A DNA stretch of 32,692 nt from Acidobacteriota bacterium (GTDB lineage: Bacteria > Acidobacteriota > Terriglobia > Bryobacterales > Bryobacteraceae): positions 1 to 32,692 of the forward strand of contig JAFDVU010000072.1 of NCBI GenBank assembly GCA_018268835.1, in the 5' to 3' direction. Of the stretch, positions 16,604 to 24,888 are shown in pieces. The first letter of the stretch is position 1. Every line of letters starts with the position of its first letter. The notes beneath the pieces are model-generated. The model was not told the origin of the DNA. It saw only the letters and a list, made by a program, of their open reading frames with translations, and ran no database searches. A program made the translations under genes and the position numbers.

Positions 16604-18490
16604 TCACTCCACCTGGATGGTGACAGCGTTGCTCGCCATGCCGTCCGCCGTCACGTACACCGGCACTGTCCCGCTGGCCGATACCGGCGGCACCACGGCG
16701 TTGATCTGCCACAGCCCGGGCGCGGTCATGCCGCTGTATTGCACCTCGGCCGGTTCGCCCGAGATCCACACTTGCGGCGGCCCGGCGGGGGCAGCGCCGG
16801 TGGCGAAGATCTGCACCACGGATCCCCGCCGCGCTCGCGCCGCGGGGCCGTTCAGGCTGCCGTCCTGATTGAGCACGGCGCCCGGCTGCGTGGGGTCGGC
16901 GGCGTTAACGGTGAATAGCGCCGGTGCGGCCGGGCTCACCTCGAAGCGGCCCGCAAGCAAAGCGCCGCCGGCGTACGCGAGTTCGGCGCGCGCGGCCCCG
17001 GCGGGTGTATCGGGCGGTATGCGAAACACGATCTGGTTCGGCGTCGCCGCAATCACCGGCGCCGCACGCCCTTGAACCAAGATCTCCACCGCTCCCGCGG
17101 GGAACGAACCGAACGCCGACGCCCAGCCTCCCGGTGCCACGCCGTGCTCGGACCGGAAACTCGCCGCGTTCACCACTGTCACGTCGCCCTCGGGCGGGGA
17201 CGGGAGGCTTGTCGCGCGGGCGTGAGCCAGCGCCAGCCACGCGTCGTGCCGTGTGAAGTAGTCGGTCGAGCGCAGCCGCAGCATCACGTCCGGGTAGAGG
17301 CTTTCGCGGTCGGGGATCCAGGGTTGGGCCGGAAATGCGCGGGTCGAGTGCTGCACCGTCAACTGCGACGCACCCAGCGTGAACGCCCGCACTTCGCCGA
17401 AGTGCGCCGGCTTGCCGCCGGTACCTTCGCCCACCAGCACCGCTGCGAGCCCCGACTGCCCCGAGAGCGCCAGCGCCCATTCGTCATTGATTTTCAGGTA
17501 TTCGGCGTTCTGCAGCCCGGAAGAGAACGTGCCGCCGTCCGCGATGCCGTAGACGGCGAAACCTCTGTTCCGGCGCAGCCTCGGAATCCGTTCCGAAAGG
17601 CCCACCAGCAAGGGGACGATCAGGTTGGAATCCCCTCCCCCGTTCTCTCGCAGGTCGATGACCAGCGTTTCCACAGTGTTGGCGTCCATGATGGCGAGCG
17701 TTTCGGCGGCGAATTGCGCGAAGGGCCGCGACGCCTGTTCCTGGCAGGCGCGATAGCGTATGTAGAGGCTGCGGCTGACAGAGTTGTACTGCGCCCAGTA
17801 ATTGAGCGCCGCGTTGCGCGTGTTCACGGGCACGAATCCACTGGCGGCGTCGAGCGCGGAAACCATCGTCGCACTTTCCACGCGGAACTCCTCGGTCGCC
17901 GTCTCGCCTGATGCGAGGCGCAGCGTGTAACGCACCGGGTCCGCGGGCGCGACAAGGCCGATGCCGCGCAGCAGACCGGCGTTGACCAGCACGACCGGGA
18001 TGCGCGCGCGCAGCCAGAACTCGTTCTCGTGCGCAACCAACGGCTTCAAGCGCGCGATGGCGTCCGCGATGGGGATGCCGTTCACCGCCTCGACGGCGGC
18101 GCCCAGCAGCCCCTGTCGGTTCGCGGGCGCGGCGGTCACGAAGACGCCGTCGGTGAACCAGCGCAGCCGTACCGGGAGCGTCCCGAAGCCCAGGTTCGCG
18201 CCCGGATTTGAAGTCACGTTGAGGGTCGTGTGCGAATCACCCACGGAGGCGACCAGCGCCGCCAGGCGAGTGTAGAATTCAAGCGTGCTCAGGCTCGGGT
18301 TGTCGGCTTCCAGGCGGGCGGCCGCCGCCCCGAACTGAGCCGCCGGCTGAATCGCATAGACGCCGGGGTGGACGCGCGGCAGCGTCTCGACCACCTGCCG
18401 AAGATCGGCGAGGCGCTGCTCAGGCGTGAAACTCTGTCCGGCCAGCGCCCCCGAGAACAGGAGAAAAAGAGCCGTTATATTGGAACGCAT
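16604..18490 (-). CDS. Secreted S41-like peptidase with Solibacter-type C-terminal domain
   Basis: This 628-residue protein has an N-terminal signal (MRSNITALFLLFSGALAGQ). The middle, to about residue 420, resembles tail-specific/S41 peptidases: DSHTTLN near the N-terminal part, VIDLRENGGGDSN, and GGTFSSGLQNA carrying the probable nucleophile Ser. The last 200 or so residues (from VVNAASF through VAPGGWASAFGS, GAVLNQDGSLN and WQINAVVPP to VTIQVE) match the Ig-like C-terminal domain repeated across Solibacter secreted proteins. Starts at 18499 and 18538 are also possible; 18490 is chosen for the signal peptide. The enzyme probably degrades peptides outside the cytoplasm. It is convergent with the TonB receptor gene. 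Confidence 0.85.
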   Translation of the reverse strand: MRSNITALFLLFSGALAGQSFTPEQRLADLRQVVETLPRVHPGVYAIQPAAQFGAAAARLEADNPSLSTLEFYTRLAALVASVGDSHTTLNVTSNPGANLGFGTLPVRLRWFTDGVFVTAAPANRQGLLGAAVEAVNGIPIADAIARLKPLVAHENEFWLRARIPVVLVNAGLLRGIGLVAPADPVRYTLRLASGETATEEFRVESATMVSALDAASGFVPVNTRNAALNYWAQYNSVSRSLYIRYRACQEQASRPFAQFAAETLAIMDANTVETLVIDLRENGGGDSNLIVPLLVGLSERIPRLRRNRGFAVYGIADGGTFSSGLQNAEYLKINDEWALALSGQSGLAAVLVGEGTGGKPAHFGEVRAFTLGASQLTVQHSTRAFPAQPWIPDRESLYPDVMLRLRSTDYFTRHDAWLALAHARATSLPSPPEGDVTVVNAASFRSEHGVAPGGWASAFGSFPAGAVEILVQGRAAPVIAATPNQIVFRIPPDTPAGAARAELAYAGGALLAGRFEVSPAAPALFTVNAADPTQPGAVLNQDGSLNGPAARARRGSVVQIFATGAAPAGPPQVWISGEPAEVQYSGMTAPGLWQINAVVPPVSASGTVPVYVTADGMASNAVTIQVE

Positions 18491-18544
18491 ATCCCGCATG
18501 GACGGACGGCGGGCCGCGTTGGTTGCGCTGAGGATCACCTCTAT

Positions 18545-18582
18545 CTGTCACCTGTCACATACACGAGCAGCTATCTGCTCGT
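18545..18582. promoter_or_regulatory. Tandem CTGTCAC and adjacent perfect stem-loop
   Basis: CTGTCAC occurs twice in tandem (18545-18551 and 18552-18558). Just after it, ACGAGCAG (18563-18570) pairs with CTGCTCGT (18575-18582) around the tetraloop CTAT. No T-run follows on either side. It lies some 55-90 nt upstream of the peptidase start, so it may be a regulatory leader or protein-binding site. Confidence 0.35.
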
Positions 18583-18761
18583 TCGTGGTGACGCTCATAA
18601 AGGTTCAGCGGCCGGCCCACACTCCATCTCACCGCATGTGTTGTCCTCAGGGGGATTCCCGACTCCGACACCACCACAGCCTTACAGCCTTGCTGCGCGG
18701 GCAGCGCCGCGGCAAAGAGCAGGAGGAGCAGGATCCCGTGGATGCGCGCTTCACCGGACAT
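18555..18761 (-). CDS. Possible small secreted protein
   Basis: This 68-residue frame starts with a convincing export signal (ARIHGILLLLLFAAALPAQQ) and has a GGGAGGAG about 12 nt before its ATG. The remaining 45 residues are polar, with three cysteines, and do not look like a folded domain; the end overlaps the CTGTCAC/stem-loop element. It would be the first gene of the minus-strand unit leading into the S41-like peptidase. It may be a genuine short exported peptide, a decayed gene, or a chance frame in the 348-nt divergent gap. Confidence 0.3.
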   Translation of the reverse strand: MSGEARIHGILLLLLFAAALPAQQGCKAVVVSESGIPLRTTHAVRWSVGRPLNLYERHHERADSCSCM

Positions 18762-18838
18762 TTTTACGCCGCGGCTCCTCCCGGAAAAACTTGCGTCTCC
18801 CCGGACCACGCCGGCGTATTAGCTGTCAGGAGACGCGA

Positions 18839-19672
18839 ATGAAACTGCTGGCAATCGGGGTGATGGCGGGGGTGGCGGCGATGGCGCAGACGCCGGATGT
18901 CGCGGCCATCATGGCGCGCGTGGGCGAGAACCAGACGCGAGCGTCGGAACTCCGCCGCCAATACACGTTCCACCAGGAGCAACTGCTGCGCATGAACCGC
19001 GGCAACGGGAAAGTGGCTCGCGAGGAGCATCGCGAGTACGACGTGACCCCCGGCGCCGATCGCGCCTCCAAGCGCCTGGTCGCGTTCGATGGCCGCTACC
19101 AGTACAAAGGCAAGTACGTCGCCTACGACCGCCCCGGCTACACCTACAAGGACATGGACATCGACGGCGAGTTGATCGACGATCTCTCGAGCGACCTTAC
19201 CGACGACCATCATTCGCGCGACGGCATCTCCTGCAACCTGTTCCCCCTGACCGCGTCCGAACAGCGCCGCTACATCTTCCGCCTGCTCGGCACGGAGCCG
19301 TATCGCGGCCGCCAGGTGTATCGCGTGGCCTTCGAGCCCAGGCCGCATCAGGATTTCGACGATGCCGCGTGGAAGGGTGAGGCGCTCATCGATACCGCCG
19401 AGTATCAGCCGGTGAGCGTATACACAAAACTGGCACTGAAGATCCCGCTGGCGGTGAAGACCTTGCTCGGCACCGATATCAAGGGCTTGGGCTTCAGCGT
19501 CGCGTACCAGAAGTTTGACGAGGGCGTATGGTTTCCCGTGAGCTACGGGGGCGAGTTCGAGATCCGGGCGGTATTCTTTTACAAGCGCACCATCGCGGTG
19601 AACATGGTGAACAGCGATTTCCGCCGGGCGAATGTGACCAGCAACGTGAGCTACTTGACGACACCCAAGTGA
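18839..19672 (+). CDS. Secreted LolA-like/outer-membrane-lipoprotein-sorting-like protein
   Basis: This 277-residue protein has a short signal peptide (MKLLAIGVMAGVAAMAQ). Its body is probably rich in antiparallel beta-strands (RLVAFDGRYQYKGKYV, YRVAFEPRPHQDFDDAAWKGEALIDTAEYQPVSVYTKL). The pattern of converting a stored value into a formatted substrate surface recalls the LolA/LolB fold and similar periplasmic proteins, but I see no decisive motif. AGGAG (18828-18832) stands 6 nt ahead of the ATG at 18839, which fixes this start despite a much longer open frame upstream. Its stop is overlapped by the GTG of the next gene (GTGA), so it is the first gene of a coupled four-gene operon with a sigma factor. 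Confidence 0.65.
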   Translation: MKLLAIGVMAGVAAMAQTPDVAAIMARVGENQTRASELRRQYTFHQEQLLRMNRGNGKVAREEHREYDVTPGADRASKRLVAFDGRYQYKGKYVAYDRPGYTYKDMDIDGELIDDLSSDLTDDHHSRDGISCNLFPLTASEQRRYIFRLLGTEPYRGRQVYRVAFEPRPHQDFDDAAWKGEALIDTAEYQPVSVYTKLALKIPLAVKTLLGTDIKGLGFSVAYQKFDEGVWFPVSYGGEFEIRAVFFYKRTIAVNMVNSDFRRANVTSNVSYLTTPK

Positions 19673-20190
19673 CCGGAACCGCGCGCGCACTGCAACCCGC
19701 CTGCGACTTTGCCGAACTGATGCGGGAGCACCGTTCGATGGTGTTCAGTGTCGCGTACCACTTTCTGCACGACCGCGACCTGGCCGAGGAAATCGCGCAG
19801 GACGTATTCCTGAGCCTGCACCGCAACCTGGGCGCGGTGGAATCGCCCGCGCACGCCGCGCACTGGCTGCGCAAGGTGGCGGTGCAGCGCTCGATCGATG
19901 CCGCGCGGCGAAGAACCCGCCGCCCGCAGGTGGCGCTCGACGATGTCGCCGAACCGTCCGAGCGGCCGTCGCCCGGCGATCCCCTCCTCGGGGACTTGCT
20001 TCGGAAGCTGATCGCCACGCTGCCCGAAAGTCAGCGCATGGCAATGGTGCTGCGCTACCAGGAAGATCTCGACCCTTCGGAGATTGCCGATGTCATGGGC
20101 ATCCCGCTGGGCACGGTAAAGAGCCACATCCAGCGCTCGCTCGCGCTTCTGCGCGAAAAGCTGGCGCGGCGTGGCGTGGGAGAACGCTGA
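19669..20190 (+). CDS. ECF RNA polymerase sigma factor
   Basis: This 173-residue sigma factor has region 2 at about residues 12-80 (MVFSVAYHFLHDRDLAEEIAQDVFLSLH, then WLRKVAVQRSIDAARRR). Region 4 lies at about 105-165 (LPESQRMAMVLRYQEDLDPSEIADVMGIPLGTVKSHIQRSLALL). I chose the GTG at 19669 because it overlaps the preceding stop as GTGA and gives a normal ECF N-terminus; no ATG gives a complete region 2. The next gene starts inside its stop codon (TGATG). The pairing with a short single-TM protein suggests an ECF/anti-sigma couple that reports on the cell envelope. Confidence 0.9.
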   Translation: MTGTARALQPACDFAELMREHRSMVFSVAYHFLHDRDLAEEIAQDVFLSLHRNLGAVESPAHAAHWLRKVAVQRSIDAARRRTRRPQVALDDVAEPSERPSPGDPLLGDLLRKLIATLPESQRMAMVLRYQEDLDPSEIADVMGIPLGTVKSHIQRSLALLREKLARRGVGER

Positions 20191-20471
20191 TGGACTGGTT
20201 GGAAGATGAACTCAAAAACGCGCTCAGCCGCAAGGAGCCCGGCGAGGGTTTCGATGAGCGGGTGCTGGCGGCCGCGCGCCGCCGCAACGTCGTGGCCATG
20301 CCGCGCCGGTGGATGGCGGCCGCCGCGGCGGTGATCGTGCTGGCCGGTGCGGGCGAAGCCTATCGCTGGCATCGCGGCCAGGAAGCCAAGGAACAGGTCA
20401 TGCTGGCCATGCGCATCACCGGACACAAGCTCAACCTGGTGCAGGCGCGGATTGCGGGAGAAAGACAATGA
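20190..20471 (+). CDS. Short single-TM protein, probable anti-sigma factor
   Basis: This 93-residue protein has a charged cytoplasmic-like N-terminus (MDWLEDELKNALSRKEPGEGFDERVL), one membrane segment at about residues 42-56 (MAAAAAVIVLAGAGEA), and a short outer tail. It carries no zinc-finger cysteines. Its ATG overlaps the sigma stop by 1 nt and its own stop is overlapped by the next start (ATGA). That strict coupling and the topology fit a minimal membrane anti-sigma factor, but no family motif proves it. Confidence 0.65.
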   Translation: MDWLEDELKNALSRKEPGEGFDERVLAAARRRNVVAMPRRWMAAAAAVIVLAGAGEAYRWHRGQEAKEQVMLAMRITGHKLNLVQARIAGERQ

Positions 20472-21001
20472 CGATAGTGCGTGTAGTGGCGGCAGGTTGC
20501 GGGTTGGCGGCCCTGTTATGGGCGCAGCAGTTCAAGTTCAACCTGGAGCACCTGGCCGCGAAAGCGAGCGACGCGGTGGACGTCTCGCTCAACAAGGACA
20601 TGCTGCAGTTCGCCGGCAAATTCCTGAGCGACAAAGACAGCGACGAAGCCAAGGCCAAGGCCATGATCAGCGGCCTCGAAGGCATCTACATCAAGAGCTT
20701 CGAGTTCGCCAAGGATGGAGCCTGGACGCAGGCCGATCTCGACCAGGTCCGCAACCAGTTGAAGCCGCCCGAATGGGGCCGCATCGTGGGCGTCAAATCG
20801 GCCGAAGACAACGAGAACGTCGAGGTGTGGGTGCGCCACGAATCCGGCAAGGTGACAGGAATCGCGGTACTGGCCACCGAACCGCGCGGGTTCACCGTCG
20901 CCAACATCGTGGGCAACGTGAACCTCGACTCGCTGGCCAATCTGGGCGGACAGTTCGGCCTGCCGAAAATGAAAGCGACACCGGCCCCCGCGAAGAAGTA
21001 G
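20468..21001 (+). CDS. Secreted DUF4252-like protein
   Basis: This 177-residue protein has a signal peptide (MTIVRVVAAGCGLAALLWAQ). Its body resembles the DUF4252 family: LAAKASDAVDVSLNKDMLQFA, then ISGLEGIYIKSFEFAKDGAWTQADLDQVRNQL, and an end segment VANIVGNVNLDSLANLGGQFG. Members of this family are often encoded beside ECF sigma/anti-sigma pairs, in agreement with the three genes before it. It starts within the stop of the preceding gene. The molecular role is unknown; it is probably periplasmic and may be the target or sensor output of the ECF system. Confidence 0.75.
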   Translation: MTIVRVVAAGCGLAALLWAQQFKFNLEHLAAKASDAVDVSLNKDMLQFAGKFLSDKDSDEAKAKAMISGLEGIYIKSFEFAKDGAWTQADLDQVRNQLKPPEWGRIVGVKSAEDNENVEVWVRHESGKVTGIAVLATEPRGFTVANIVGNVNLDSLANLGGQFGLPKMKATPAPAKK

Positions 21002-21002
21002 C

Positions 21003-21020
21003 GCAGGCCTCCCGGCCTGC
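21003..21020. terminator. Hairpin between convergent genes, terminator- or REP-like
   Basis: GCAGGCC (21003-21009) pairs perfectly with GGCCTGC (21014-21020) around the tetraloop TCCC. It fills most of the 27-nt gap between two converging stop codons. No long T-run follows, so it may be a weak bidirectional terminator or a copy of a dispersed palindromic repeat. Confidence 0.45.
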
Positions 21021-21028
21021 AGGTCTTG

Positions 21029-22381
21029 CTACTTCGTCTCCAGCACGACGACGCCGGCGATTTCCGTGGGAGACTTCGCCGGCAGCGTCAGTTCCACCTT
21101 GTCTCCCGCTTGAGTAAACTTTACCGGCTTACGATTCGCCAGTAAGTACGCCTTGCCCACCTTCCCCTTCACCTTGGAAAGCTCGAACTTGCCTTCCGGC
21201 CACTTGAACACGTGGAGATACAACTTTCCCGGCTTGGTCGTGCAGCGCCAATCGGTGGCGGCGACGAAGACCGGCCCGCCCTTCTTATCCTTGCGCGTAT
21301 TGTCGAAAGCGCCCAGTTCGTCGCCGAACGGCGTGGGTCCGGCGCCATACACGGCCTCGCCGTTCACCTTGAGCCACTTGCCCACGGCGCGCAGGTTATC
21401 CTGGCTGCCCTGCGGGATCACCCCGGTGGCCATCGGCCCCACGTTCAGCAGGTAGTTGCCGCCCTTGCTCACGATATCCACCAGCTTGAACGTGATATCG
21501 GCCGGCGTCTTCCAATCCGTATCGTCCTTCTTGAAGCCCCAGGTGTGGTTGATGGTGGCCGGAACTTCCCAATCCTCGTTGACCACCTGGTTGGGAATCT
21601 GGTTGTCGCCCATCGACCGGTAGTCGCCCTTTTCCCCGAGCCGCCCGTCGATCAGGGTCCACGGCTGCAGTTCCTTCACGATGTTGGTGAAGCGCGTCGC
21701 GCGGTCGCCCGTCATCATGCGCGGCGTATCGAACCAGACCAGGCACACCGGACCGTAGCCGGTGAGCAGTTCCTTGACCTGCGGCTCGGCCTTGCCGCGC
21801 AGGTATTGGTCGTAATCCTTCTTATCGTCCGGACCGAAGTCCCAGGTGTTGCCGGCGCCGTTGGGCTCGTGCCAGTCCTGCGACTGCGAATAGTAGAAGC
21901 CGAACGGCATGTGGTGGCGCGCCGCCGCCGCGGCAAGTTCCTTGAGCGGGTCGCGCTTGAACGGCGTCGCGTCCACGATGTTATACGGACTCACCTTGGA
22001 CCCGAACATCGCGAAGCCGTCGTGATGCTTGCTGGTGATCACGATGTATTTCATGCCGGCGTCCTGCGCCATCTGCACCCAGGCTTCGGCGTTGAACTGG
22101 GTCGGGTTGAACTGCGTCGCGAGTTGTTCGTACTCCTTCACCGGAATCCTGGCGCGGTTCATGATCCACTCGCCGATTCCGGGGATGGCCTGCCCCTTCC
22201 ATTCGCCGGCGGGGATGGCGTAGAGACCCCAGTGAATGAAGAGGCCGAACTTGGCTTCGCGGAACCACTTCATCTTGGCGTCCTGCGAGGGCGGCGGGTC
22301 CTTGCGGATGGTCTGCGCGGACAAGGCGCCGGCGGCGATCAGGGCTATGGCAATGTTTAGCGATAAACTCAGGCGTTTCAT
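21029..22381 (-). CDS. Alpha-L-fucosidase, GH29 family, secreted
   Basis: This 450-residue enzyme removes alpha-linked L-fucose from glycans. After a signal peptide (SLSLNIAIALIAAGALSAQ) it shows the GH29 entry motif KFGLFIHWGLYAIPAGEW, YIVITSKHHDGFAMF with the conserved HHDGF, and GPVCLVWFDTPRMM containing the expected nucleophile Asp. A C-terminal beta-domain with VGPMATGVIP and GEAVYGAGPTPFGD follows. The ATG at 22381 is used; an ATG at 22393 in the same frame gives four more residues. It stands alone on this strand, divergent from the methyltransferase-like gene. The GH28-like and sialidase-like genes at the window end suggest a wider glycan-degrading lifestyle, but they are 8 kb away. 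Confidence 0.93.
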   Translation of the reverse strand: MKRLSLSLNIAIALIAAGALSAQTIRKDPPPSQDAKMKWFREAKFGLFIHWGLYAIPAGEWKGQAIPGIGEWIMNRARIPVKEYEQLATQFNPTQFNAEAWVQMAQDAGMKYIVITSKHHDGFAMFGSKVSPYNIVDATPFKRDPLKELAAAAARHHMPFGFYYSQSQDWHEPNGAGNTWDFGPDDKKDYDQYLRGKAEPQVKELLTGYGPVCLVWFDTPRMMTGDRATRFTNIVKELQPWTLIDGRLGEKGDYRSMGDNQIPNQVVNEDWEVPATINHTWGFKKDDTDWKTPADITFKLVDIVSKGGNYLLNVGPMATGVIPQGSQDNLRAVGKWLKVNGEAVYGAGPTPFGDELGAFDNTRKDKKGGPVFVAATDWRCTTKPGKLYLHVFKWPEGKFELSKVKGKVGKAYLLANRKPVKFTQAGDKVELTLPAKSPTEIAGVVVLETK

Positions 22382-22483
22382 AGGCGATTCCATATTGGTC
22401 GCACACTGCGGAGGGAAATGCAAGCACGCCGTGCGGCCAAGGCCCGCGCCTCCCCGACATCGGTTAAGCTGGTCGTGTCTGTC

Positions 22484-23407
22484 ATGGCCACCCCTTCACC
22501 GGAGTTCGGATTCTCCGCCGCGGCCGCGTTGTGGCGCCAGCGCCACCGCCTGGCCGAGGCGCGCCCCCGCCTCGACGCCCTCCGCGCCGCCATCGACGAT
22601 CCGGTGAACCTCTCCCCCTTCCAGTACGCGCAGTTGTACGCCGCCACACTCGAATTCGCCCCCGACCTGATCCTGGAACTCGGACGCCACCGCGGCAACT
22701 CCACCGCCGTCTTCCTGGCCGCGGCCAACCAGCTGGCGATGCCTCCGGGCAGCCTCGTCAGCCTCGACCTGAGTTCCAACTGGGAGCAACTCACCCTGCC
22801 GCGCCTGCGCCCGGTGGTGCCGGAGGACTGGTTCGCGCCCCTCGCGGCGCTGCGCCGCGACATCCTGCGCTACGACTTCGCGACTCTCCTCGGTCAGGCC
22901 CGCCGCCCGCTCCTGTTCTGGGATGCGCACGGCCTGGAGGTCGCCGAGTGCGTACTGGGCAGCATCCTGCCGCGCATCGCCGCCATGCCGCACCTGGCGA
23001 TCATGCACGACGTCTCCGACACGCGCTACGCCGATCCCGCCTCGCTCGCCTACGGGGGCGACCGCCTCTGGAAGCGCACCGACCACACCGGCCCGCGGCT
23101 CAAACTCGGTCACCTCGATTCCGAAGTTGGGCAGGTGATCGCCATCCTGGATTTCGCCACGCGCAACCGCCTTCCCCTGCACTCCGCGGATCACAGCCTG
23201 CGCACGGAACTTTCCGCCGGCAGTCAGGAAGAACTGGCAAGTCTCCTCGGCGAGTATTTCTCCACCGAGGCGCACTGGCTCTACTTCAGCCTCAACCAGG
23301 TGCCGCCGCCTCACACCTTCCCGCGGTACGAGCCGCCCGAACAGGCGCTCAACCACACCGGGCGGCGCATTGGCACGGCCCTCGGGCGCCTGCTGCGCGG
23401 ACGTTAG
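22484..23407 (+). CDS. Class I methyltransferase-fold protein (CmcI/Methyltransf_24-like)
   Basis: This 307-residue cytoplasmic protein has a Rossmann-like core. LILELGRHRGNSTAVFLAAA near residues 65-85 resembles SAM-binding motif I. LVSLDLSSNW is a plausible acidic motif II, and LLFWDAHGLEVAECVLG with LAIMHDVSDTRY follow. The arrangement recalls cephalosporin-hydroxylase-like methyltransferases and tailoring enzymes of surface sugars. The glycine-rich loop is weaker than in canonical enzymes (GRHRGNS). I chose the ATG at 22484; the frame is open back to 22418. No substrate can be assigned. Its neighbours do not form a clear pathway with it. Confidence 0.6.
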   Translation: MATPSPEFGFSAAAALWRQRHRLAEARPRLDALRAAIDDPVNLSPFQYAQLYAATLEFAPDLILELGRHRGNSTAVFLAAANQLAMPPGSLVSLDLSSNWEQLTLPRLRPVVPEDWFAPLAALRRDILRYDFATLLGQARRPLLFWDAHGLEVAECVLGSILPRIAAMPHLAIMHDVSDTRYADPASLAYGGDRLWKRTDHTGPRLKLGHLDSEVGQVIAILDFATRNRLPLHSADHSLRTELSAGSQEELASLLGEYFSTEAHWLYFSLNQVPPPHTFPRYEPPEQALNHTGRRIGTALGRLLRGR

Positions 23408-23604
23408 TAGCCGGCGCACCCTCCCCGCGCGGATTTCCGAAACAGCGCGGTTTGCCCGCTGCCAACACTACAGAGGAAAGCGAAAGCACCGGATGAGCGA
23501 TGTGCGCACGACCTGGCGGGGAGTGAAGAAGGACATCGCCGCGCAGAGCCGCGCACGATAGTAAGCGGTGTTTCAGTCCGCCGTCCCGGTACCGTCTCCG
23601 CCGC

Positions 23605-24888
23605 TCAATCGCCCGCGGCGGCGGGGACGGGTACGGTCTCCAGGCGATGCTCGTTTTCGCGGCCCAGGAATTCGCCCAGCGAGATCGGCACCGCCACCTT
23701 CAGCATCAGCGTGAACACCAGAAATCCGACCGCGAAGATCCCGGCCGCGACGCGCAGTTCCGTCACCGTCGGGTAGTATTCGTAGATCTCGCCCAGCGTG
23801 TCCGGCGTCAACCCCGGTATGATCAGCCCCATGCCCTTCTCGATATACACACCCGCGTAGGTCGCCAGGCACCCGATGTTCAGCGCGATCCAGTTGCGGC
23901 GCACCGCCGGAACGATGAAGATCGCAAACGCCAGGATGTTGAGCGCCACCGCCGACCAGGCGTACGGCACCAGCGTATGATGTCCGCCCAGCCCCAGGTA
24001 CCAGTAGCGCGTGTAGAGCAGGTGCTCCGTGCTCGAGTAGAACTCCTTGAATGCCTCCGCCCCGTGCAGGAACAGGTTGAGGAACATGGCGTACGCCATC
24101 AGTTCGGCGATCTTCCAGATGGCCTGGTCCTGGATCTCGAAGCGCGTGAATCGCCGCAGCAGTTGCATCACTACCAGCAGGATGGCCGGACCCGAACAGA
24201 ACGCCGAAGCCAGAAACTGCGGCGCCAGGATCGACGAATTCCAGTACGGGCGCGCCGCCAGTCCGTTGTACAGAAACGCCGTCACCGTGTGGATCCCCAC
24301 CGCCATCGGGATGGAGAACAGCACCAGCGGCACCACCAGGCGCTTGATGTAGTGCCGCCCGTGAAACGCGCGGTACAGGATGTGGGTGGCGACCACGAAG
24401 TTCACCACGAAGTAGATGTTCAGCACCAGCACATCCCAGGCCAGCACGCTGCGCGGAAAGTTGAGATACCCGATTCCCGGAATCAGGTGCCAGAAGCGGT
24501 CCGGCCGTCCGATATCCACCATCACGAACATCAGGCACATCAGGATCGCGCTGATGGCCAGCAACTCGCCGTAAATCACGATTTCTCGGATCGGCTTCCA
24601 GTTATAGATATAGGCCGGGATCACCAGGACCACGGCGGCGGCGGCGACTCCCACCAGGAACGTGAAGTTGCCGATGTAGAAGCCCCAGCTCACCTGGTCG
24701 CGCATCGCCGTGAGCGCCAGACCCGTGCGCACCTGGTCCACGTAGGCCAGAATGCCGGAGAGGATGAGCGCCCCCAGCACCGCCAGCCACGTCCAGTAAG
24801 CGCGGTTGCCGCGCAACATCAGGCGCAGGCTGCCGCGCGTGAACCCGGAAAACAACCGGATAGTATCGACGGAAGTATCAAGTGGCAT
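23605..24888 (-). CDS. NrfD/PsrC/DsrP-type quinone-interacting membrane subunit
   Basis: This 427-residue protein has about ten hydrophobic segments spread from residue 33 to 405. It fits the NrfD family, which exchanges electrons between the quinone pool and a periplasmic iron-sulfur subunit. Typical features are WGFYIGNFTFLVG in the first third, DIGRPDRFWHLIPG, and LAWDVLVLNIYFVVN. Its start overlaps the ferredoxin stop by 11 nt, so the two are coupled. A DsrP- or MccD-like role is possible, but no DsrMK, nitrite reductase or sulfite reductase subunit is in view. It is the last gene of the respiratory operon. Confidence 0.9.
   Translation of the reverse strand: MPLDTSVDTIRLFSGFTRGSLRLMLRGNRAYWTWLAVLGALILSGILAYVDQVRTGLALTAMRDQVSWGFYIGNFTFLVGVAAAAVVLVIPAYIYNWKPIREIVIYGELLAISAILMCLMFVMVDIGRPDRFWHLIPGIGYLNFPRSVLAWDVLVLNIYFVVNFVVATHILYRAFHGRHYIKRLVVPLVLFSIPMAVGIHTVTAFLYNGLAARPYWNSSILAPQFLASAFCSGPAILLVVMQLLRRFTRFEIQDQAIWKIAELMAYAMFLNLFLHGAEAFKEFYSSTEHLLYTRYWYLGLGGHHTLVPYAWSAVALNILAFAIFIVPAVRRNWIALNIGCLATYAGVYIEKGMGLIIPGLTPDTLGEIYEYYPTVTELRVAAGIFAVGFLVFTLMLKVAVPISLGEFLGRENEHRLETVPVPAAAGD

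Noticed and set aside
23493..23561. 22-codon frame with an ATG in the gap after the methyltransferase-like gene
   Set aside because: Very short, the nearest purine-rich stretch is about 16 nt from the ATG, and there is no context for a peptide gene.
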